A DNA stretch of 64,000 bases from Oscheius tipulae. Taxonomy: Eukaryota > Nematoda > Chromadorea > Rhabditida > Rhabditidae. Positions 59,701-64,000 of this stretch are shown here, piece by piece (positions within the stretch are counted from its first letter, which is position 1; each line of letters opens with the position of its first letter). The notes under the pieces are model-generated. The model saw nothing but the letters and a program-made list of their open reading frames with translations, had not been told where the DNA came from and searched no databases. Both the position numbers and the translations under genes were made by a program. Location: NCBI GenBank assembly GCA_037178975.1, contig JASJZH010000001.1:8168501-8232500 (forward strand), in the 5' to 3' direction.

Positions 59701-62700
59701 ATCCGTGATAGTCAATATGCAAATTCCGTCCTCGTTGATGAACTTGATCTTTTCGGACTCACTCAACGGGTAGCCATTGATGAGCCAGGTGATTTCGGGA
59801 ACCGGATCTCCAGTGTAGACGGCCTTGAAGCGAACTTCGTCGCCTTCTCGGCATTCGACGTTCTCGATAACGGCCTGGAAGAAGAGAAGTTCGTAGGCTA
59901 CAGTTATGGAACCGTCTGTCGACTCTGATTGTCTGTCCCTAACCCTCTCATTCTCTTATTCTGCTGGTCTACCTTTGGAACGTCAACCCTTCCGATAGGA
60001 CTATGAAAACCTCTTAAGAAAGTACCTGGAACTCAGGTGCCACGTGATTCTTGTCCGGATCGGGCTCGACGAGCAACTCGGCCTTGCTCTCGGCTGCTCC
60101 GAATTCGTTTTGAATCTTGACTGTGTAGACACCGGTGTCGTCCGGCTGTGCGTCTCTACAATACAGTCAATTGGTAAACGATAGAAGATAATAGAAGTAC
60201 ATGATTTGAAGTTTGGCCTTCTGTCCATCGTACTGCAGCTTGAAGTCGTGACTCGGGCGAAGAGGCTGATCGTCGACGAGCCACACAAGTTCCGGCTCCG
60301 GCCAGCCTTCAACTTCACACTCGAAATTGCACACTTCGCCTTCTTTGCACTCTTGGTCTTTAAGTGAATTCACAAATTTGGGAGGGGCTGCCTCCTTTTC
60401 GACCTTGAGCACGCGGAAGAAGGCAGACGTCGATGCTTGTCCGTACTCGTTCGTCGCCATACACGTGTAGCGACCAGTGTCTTCCACCTGGAAACATAAT
60501 TTTGGATTTGATCATACAAACAGAAATTGAGAAACTTAATGTCTTTATCTGCTTGCAGGGGACTACCGTGAACTTTCATCAATCGAACTCTACCGTCTCG
60601 CAGAAGTCCGCGGCTTCTGACTTTCTTTACGGGTAGACTATAGCACTTTTGAGCTTCACCATGTTTACAAAGTTGTAGAGCAAATCAAGACTTATAGCTT
60701 CCCAAAACACCGTTTAGCGATTGAAGCGAATCTTCAAGGCGAAAAACTTGAGTGAAGTTTATAGGGAAACCAGAGCAAAACTTCTATCCAAGTTTCGAGA
60801 CCCAGGATTGAATTTTCGAGGTTTTCGATGTTTTACAAAGTTGTAGCCCTTGATCCACTCTACAGCTTTATAAAACATTGCAAAGCTCGAAAGTGATGCG
60901 GTCTACCCGTAAAGTTTGTCAGAAGTCGCGAACTTCCAGTTCGCGTAGAAGCATGTCTATTGCCAGTATTGCCCAGTCAAAACTGATGCAGGAAATGGCG
61001 AGGATATAGTTGAAACGACACCCACCTGAACGGGATCAATGGTCATGGCAAAGAATCCGTCCTCATCGGCATAGAACGTGTGTCTCTCGTCCTCATTCAG
61101 CTGCACGTCATCCTTGTACCAAGTGATCTCTGGCAGCGGATAGCCAGTCACTTTGAGGCACATCTTGGCGGAAGATTCCTGCAGAGTGCGGAAGCCGTAT
61201 TGTGTCCTCGTGACTCGAGTTCCCTGCATCTCAAGCGTCGTACCCGTAGTAGCTGAAACCGTTTTTTAGTACTTTGATATCCGCTGCCCCCGTGTCTCTG
61301 TTTGATAAAGCCCCTAGTCAAACAGAGTCATTCTCAAGAGTGTTCCCCTGTTTCAGACTTCTCCACTTCAAAGTGAAAGAATCGATTGGCACGTTGCCAA
61401 TCGCTTAACCTCCGCCCACTATGAGTCCCCCTGCGTGAACGAGCAGCACAGCCGTGTCCAGAGAGCTCTCTATTTTTACATCAGACTCTCATGGACGAGG
61501 GAATATCGATGTGTTTGGTTATGAAAACTGAGGATTGAACAGGAAATGTCTGCGGTTCAACGGTATTCGTATGTTTGTACACACCAGTGGATAACCAATC
61601 ACTTTGAAAAAAAAGTGATTTTCTCAAGTTCAAACCCATGTCGATCCTTCAAAATACGCTATAAATTTGCCTGTTTCATAAGCACCTATCCTAAACTTTC
61701 AGATTTGAACTAACAATCCACAAAAAGTTATGTTACTGTCAAGTAAAGCCCCCAAAATCAATGTCGCTAAAAGACTCACTCCAATCAATGGAAGAACTGC
61801 CTCCAGAATAGATAGAAGTTGTCGAGCCTGTAGGCGAGATGACTGGTGGAGACTTGATCTTCTTCCTTGGCGTTCCTCCTTCATCGGGACCTACAAAGTA
61901 TATGTTTTTCTCGGGTACAATTATATCTGAATGCTAACAGAAGCAGTTAGAACATTTAGCATTCACGCTCTAACAAAAGATGACCAACATCGACAGGACA
62001 TCCGAATACATTTAGCTGTCAGAATGTATCTCTTTTTCCAGTTTTAGGCTTTTCAAGGACTCTCGATCTGTACTGATCATGAATGATTAGTACTGACCAG
62101 AAGAAAAACGGGCCACTGTCTGATCAGTGACCAGTCATTGATTTTTCAGTGTGTTCATTGGCAGAGAGACTTGATATGTTCCTTCTGCCGAGCTCACAAA
62201 GAAAAAAGTGGGACACGCAAGCAACTGGACACGTTTAGACCAATAAGTTATCTGGAGACTGGACAAATAGTTATATTGGTCTAGTACCAAATGGCAGACT
62301 GCTTTTTCGACTGCTGGTTCCAGTGTTTTCGCTGAACTCGGAGCGCATATCGCTAGCTGTGAGGGCATTGAAGCCTTCGGTAGCTGTCGTCGTCTCCGTC
62401 TCAGCACGTTCGGCAGCTAAATTGGAAGGAAATGAACTCACACCATGAGGGATCGACGAGCTCGAGACCACCCTCCTCGGCCTCGGTCAGCTCGATAATA
62501 TAAAGTGACCGTAAGACCATTTTGACGATTGGTATAGAGGCGAAATTAGGATAGAGAGGACATCTACAGAGCCAATGTGCCGCAGGGGGGCCAGCAGGAT
62601 GTCAGTTGCTCTCTCTCTCACTCTCTCTCGATCTTGCTCACGCTTTACAACAGAGAAATCGGGCGGCAGGCACGGGCGAGGGCGGACGGCGCGAGCGCGG

Positions 62701-63683
62701 ACTCCACTCGAGAGTCTGTTGTCTTTTCATGGCTCCAGGTTCTTCTAGTCAGTCTCCGTCCCCTTATTTCCTATCTTACATCTTACAAGGAATACCGAAT
62801 TTCCGTAAGAGATCTCATAGAAACTTAGAGTTACGCGCGCGAATACATAATTGCGTATCTGCGTTTTTAGGGCTAAAGACGGCAGTTTCGAGACTTGCGA
62901 TGTTCTCTTGCTCTCCTCTATAATTTCAAAACATCGGAAAGCTCAAATGTGCAGTGCTCTACCCAAAAAACGCATTTTCACAAACTACACTTACGTAACC
63001 CCGGTGTTTTATTAGAGCGCTTACGGTATTCCAATCAGATCTCGAAGTCTAATTTTACGATGTGTTCTGGTAGTAGTTGTCAGTTTACGCTGTCCTACAG
63101 CCTGTCTTAGAAACCATTTCAGTAATATAGAGAAGTTTGGAAAGATGTCTGGCGAAATTTATGTCAGAGACGGGACCATCCGAGACATATCCACTATTTT
63201 TCCAACACTCGTGCTTACTTTCCCCCCTATTTCCAGACTTTATTAACACTTTCCCACGCCCTCACCTCAAAAAATTTGAAACATCTGTTTACCCGAACTC
63301 TAGGTAAGATCAGCTGTTCTCGACCCGTCTCCCGCCTCATAGTGACCACAACAGTTGTCCTCTCTCGCGTCCTCCCTCCCACACAGAGTACGTTTTTTCT
63401 CCCCTCAAAGATGTAATAGATTCACAACAATCCAATCAAAAGAGCCCGACCGTAAAAGACAAAATGACTAACCGTAAGCCTCGTGTTCCTCGGCGATGTC
63501 GCGCAGCCATCCCTTCCTGATGTACTCGGATTCTCCCAGATTCGCTGGCGCCATACTGAACTCCGATTTTGGTAGAGAAGACAGGGACGAAAGTTACGTG
63601 AAAGCAGGTAGTCCCGGGTCCGTTGGCTTCAGAACGAGCATGTCTTCATCGGCTGTGTGTGTTCTGACGGCGTACTTGTCGAG
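24421..63683 (-). CDS. unc-89: UNC-89 (obscurin) giant sarcomeric Ig/kinase protein, 5' end outside the window
   Basis: Muscle M-line scaffold and signalling protein of nematodes, organising thick filaments. The gene fills 39 kb of the minus strand with roughly 50 exons; the SH3, DH and most of PH lie beyond the right edge. The first visible exons are 63598..63683 and 63473..63555; the last are 24869..24996, 24591..24830 and 24421..24529. Near-identity to the C. elegans protein as I recall it is extensive, for example ISPTGSTTSIYSGGSSSIDW, TRTQYGFRTLQESSAKMCLK, KWYKNGKEI repeats, and HLDLRPETIL. Order: PH, linker, Ig array, charged helix, T/E/V/P-rich region, long Ig array, Fn3, Ig, kinase 1, linker, Ig-Fn3, kinase 2. 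Ig exons are large and short introns separate them. A minus-strand AATAAA lies near 24331. Two plus-strand genes are nested in its introns. One gene rather than several is assumed from domain order. Confidence 0.93.
28551..28613 (-). repeat. tRNA-like element in unc-89 intron
   Basis: On the minus strand CATGGCTCAGTCGGTTAGCA is followed by CTGGGTACGAGTCCCGC. The T-arm pairs GGG with CCC around a TACGAGT loop. The acceptor stem is imperfect. Most likely a tRNA-derived repeat; it sits in the intron that also hosts the FLYWCH-like gene. Confidence 0.65.
28980..30238 (+). CDS. FLYWCH-like zinc-finger protein with AT-hook-like motif, nested in unc-89
   Basis: Putative nuclear DNA-binding protein. 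Exons 28980..29233, 29274..29494, 29548..29618, 29658..29804, 29843..29920 and 30068..30238 give 313 residues. Residues 9-15 read KRRGRPPK, an AT-hook-like motif. The FLYWCH-type finger spans the first junction: KITFRCNTWKKTRCGFQMYS with C-x5..6-C, ending GGVHDH with the two His. The C-terminal half (ADKLNRLETSEGDG, FSFNYGEITEFIIS, KRTVVIRDLGQEI) is unfamiliar. The ATG is three bases after CCCTTTCAG, suggesting trans-splicing, and an AATAAA overlaps the stop. It lies wholly in an unc-89 intron on the opposite strand. The last exon could instead be spliced again at 30134. Function is inferred from motifs only. Confidence 0.75.
29951..30020 (+). repeat. tRNA-like element in FLYWCH-gene intron
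   Basis: TTTATAGCTCAGCGGTTAGC with GTGCTAAACTATG, then a degenerate B box GGGTTCCGTGC and a tail CGGGTTTCTAAGAAAG. It closely matches copies at 59006 and 32866. It lies in intron 29921..30067. Confidence 0.7.
31449..31481. repeat. GA/GT dinucleotide microsatellite
   Basis: A run of GAGAGA units followed by GTGTGTGT in an unc-89 intron next to the kinase 1 C-lobe exon. Confidence 0.85.
32866..32940 (+). repeat. tRNA-like element in unc-89 intron
   Basis: GTACATAGCTCAGCGATTAG, TATTATGAATC, then GCGATCCCCGC and the shared tail TATTTTTCGGGTTTCTAAG. Same family as 29951 and 59006. Confidence 0.7.
33399..33617. repeat. Foldback (MITE-like) hairpin
   Basis: Arms of about 90 bp form an imperfect inverted repeat: TTTTCTCGGTTTCTA at the left end against TAGAAACCGAGAAAA at the right, and CTAGAATCGTCTGGTTTG against CAAACTAGACGATTCTAG inside. 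The loop is about 35 bp around 33492..33526. Confidence 0.85.
34560..34860. repeat. Degenerate tandem repeats with TACTGTCT core
   Basis: Repeated variants of CCGTACTGTCTTTGTCTCTG and CCATGTACTGTC over 300 bp in an unc-89 intron. The units are irregular in length. Confidence 0.7.
35636..35690 (-). repeat. tRNA-like element in unc-89 intron
   Basis: On the minus strand GCATGTCTCAGTCGGTTAGA then GCTCCGACTACGAGACC and GATTCGGGTT. Only the 5' half is well preserved; related to the copy at 28551. Confidence 0.6.
39955..41175 (+). CDS. Secreted protein with two C-type lectin-like domains, nested in unc-89
   Basis: Probable secreted C-type lectin, a family often tied to nematode immunity; the ligand is unknown. 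Exons 39955..40021, 40061..40210, 40252..40362, 40407..40670, 40811..40972 and 41015..41175 give 304 residues. A signal peptide (MLFLLCSTILVTAKSQ) precedes CTLD1, with GGRACYLVTKRRMTHADGAQ, WIDARARFD, and STTGDWRNAACDQLATVICE. CTLD2 runs from RCPKHWVYFNDTGACYRVI to VGVCKLRP; it lacks one of the usual C-terminal Cys (GKWVNHYADRILSQFD where a Cys is expected), so one disulphide may be missing. Intron 2 (40211..40251) is GC-AG. The stop is only 10 bp from the unc-89 exon edge at 41186, so its 3' UTR must overlap that exon in antisense. Confidence 0.85.
48050..48092. repeat. Near-perfect 19-bp palindromic hairpin in unc-89 intron
   Basis: AAAGCTATTTCTATCTACC and GGTAGATAGATATAGCTTT are complementary except for one position and are separated by TGATC. 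It lies in an unc-89 intron of about 550 bp (roughly 47910..48461). Confidence 0.85.
55627..56808 (-). other. UNC-89: repetitive Thr/Glu/Val/Pro-rich region
   Basis: A 1182-bp exon (394 codons, phase 0 both ends) encodes low-complexity sequence built on variants of ETKTTVSQ, ETKPTVSEE and VPEKVPEEVKPLETV. It lies between the same Ig domains that flank the Lys-Ser-Pro repeats of C. elegans UNC-89, yet has almost no KSP motifs. The composition recalls the elastic PEVK-type segments of titin-like proteins. It is probably disordered, with many possible Ser/Thr phosphorylation sites. Confidence 0.88.
57064..57414 (-). other. UNC-89: Ig tail followed by charged E/K/R helix
   Basis: One 117-codon exon. 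The first half completes an Ig domain (LTISVTAENSLGMDETG). The second half, about 64 residues, is almost only Glu, Lys, Arg and Ala in repeats such as EEARKKAEEEARKKAEEEAK. This composition suits a single stable alpha-helix or coiled coil. I do not recall such a segment at this place in C. elegans UNC-89. Confidence 0.85.
57590..57740 (+). repeat. Foldback repeat copy
   Basis: TTTTTTGGGTAGAGCGCTGC, then CGATGTTTTGCAAAGTTGTA, and on the other side TTTGCAGAACATCGCAAGTC. The inner parts are inverted relative to each other, so it can fold. The same element is present on the opposite strand at 62860..63010. Confidence 0.75.
59006..59075 (+). repeat. tRNA-like element in unc-89 intron
   Basis: TACATAGCTCAGCGGTTAGC, GTGCTGAACTATGAATC, then GGCTCGATTCCCGGTCAGAT. 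A and B boxes are both well preserved, the best copy of this family in the window. No convincing acceptor stem. Confidence 0.75.
60645..60950 (+). repeat. Two adjacent foldback repeat copies
   Basis: First copy about 60645..60720 (GTTTACAAAGTTGTAGAGCA, TTCCCAAAACACCG). Second copy about 60820..60950 (CGATGTTTTACAAAGTTGTA, ATAAAACATTGCAAAGCTCG, GGTCTACCCG). Both are in the unc-89 intron 60488..61025. Confidence 0.7.
61780..63683 (-). other. UNC-89: end of PH domain and Ser-rich linker
   Basis: Exons 63598..63683 (LDKYAVRTHTADEDMLVLKP), 63473..63555 (ESEYIRKGWLRDIAEEHEAY, the last PH helix), 62288..62416 (ASDMRSEFSENTGTSSRKSS) and 61780..61890 (GTPRKKIKSPPVISPTG). The PH helix shows that the missing RhoGEF part continues off the right edge. 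The 1.06-kb intron 62417..63472 contains a foldback repeat. Confidence 0.88.
62860..63010 (-). repeat. Foldback repeat copy, opposite orientation
   Basis: Its reverse complement reads TTTTTTGGGTAGAGCACTGC then CGATGTTTTGAAATTATAGA and AGAACATCGCAAGTCTCGAA, matching the copy at 57590..57740 over about 150 bp. It lies in unc-89 intron 62417..63472. Confidence 0.75.
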
Positions 63684-64000
63684 CTGAATTGGTTGAGGAA
63701 TGGGAAAGGTGGGTAGACAAAAAGTAAAGCTACTGGCACAGACGAGAGTCGAAAAAGCTGACGAAGTTTCTTGGAGAGCACTTACGAACTAACTGAGAAG
63801 GTTATGTATTTACAGGACTTATTAGGTCAAATATCAAATTTTTTGTCTAAAACAAACGAGAGTTCTTAATATTCTTTACGAGTACAGAGGGTCATGGAGA
63901 AATTTTTCCAATTAGAGAGAGTACGGGTAAGAACCAAGACTGTCAAGAGTCAGCTTTCCCGAGTGCGGGCTACTGGAGAGTAAAAGTAGAAGCGTCATAG

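Larger units (their letters stand above)
57882..61252 (-). other. UNC-89: first Ig-domain array
   Basis: Exons near 61026..61252, 60201..60487, 60026..60155, 59665..59874, 59453..59632, 59188..59412, 58657..58790, 58064..58476 and 57882..58022 encode about six I-set Ig domains. Each has the core Trp (ITWYKDD, LVWLVDD, ITWLING, VTWYING, VKWFLAG) and the Y-x-C-x-A F/G-strand motif in most (GRYTCMATNEYG, GTVLCRAENVVG). Introns here are longer than elsewhere and carry tRNA-like and foldback repeats. Confidence 0.85.

Noticed and set aside
62444-62520. Possible alternative unc-89 first exon (MVLRSLYIIELTEAEE)
   Set aside because: Joining it to the exon 62288..62416 would need an intron of only 25-27 bp, too short for normal splicing. 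It is kept out of the gene model, though an alternative promoter cannot be excluded.

Overview
The window is eukaryotic and almost certainly nematode. Genes are split by many 35-50 bp introns ending in TTTCAG-like acceptors, and several start codons sit a few bases behind such an acceptor, as expected for spliced-leader trans-splicing. The right 40 kb is a close homologue of the giant nematode muscle protein UNC-89 (obscurin). The species cannot be named from sequence alone. GC content looks moderate.

Left part (1-13.3 kb): a pi-class glutathione S-transferase cut by the left edge (-), a decayed minus-strand coding fragment, mitochondrial ClpX (+), a secreted/transmembrane leucine-rich-repeat protein (+), a large diverged inverted repeat, a second pi-class GST (+), and a minus-strand orcokinin-type neuropeptide gene (nlp-15-like) in which most peptide units have their own exon. 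About 3.2 kb without a recognisable gene follows.

Middle (13.3-24.3 kb): five minus-strand housekeeping genes in the transcription order eIF6, PEX11, UDP-glucose 4-epimerase, selenocysteine elongation factor eEFSec and a MTRES1-like mitochondrial S4 RNA-binding protein. The gaps are 97-520 bp, which suggests a nematode operon. Divergent from them is AATF/Che-1/Bfr2 (+), a ribosome-biogenesis factor.

Right part (24.4-64 kb): one minus-strand gene, unc-89, entering from the right edge inside its PH domain and ending at 24421. Order of encoded parts: PH tail, linker, Ig domains, a charged E/K/R helix, a repetitive Thr/Glu/Val/Pro region standing where C. elegans has KSP repeats, a long run of Ig domains, Fn3, Ig, protein kinase 1, a Pro/Gln-rich inter-kinase linker, Ig-Fn3, and protein kinase 2. 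Kinase 2 has DFH instead of DFG. Two plus-strand genes sit inside unc-89 introns: a FLYWCH-like zinc-finger protein with an AT-hook-like motif, and a secreted protein with two C-type lectin domains.

Introns and spacers carry dispersed tRNA-derived elements, a second short foldback repeat family, and several unique hairpins and microsatellites. No prokaryotic systems, CRISPR arrays or recognisable transposase genes were seen.
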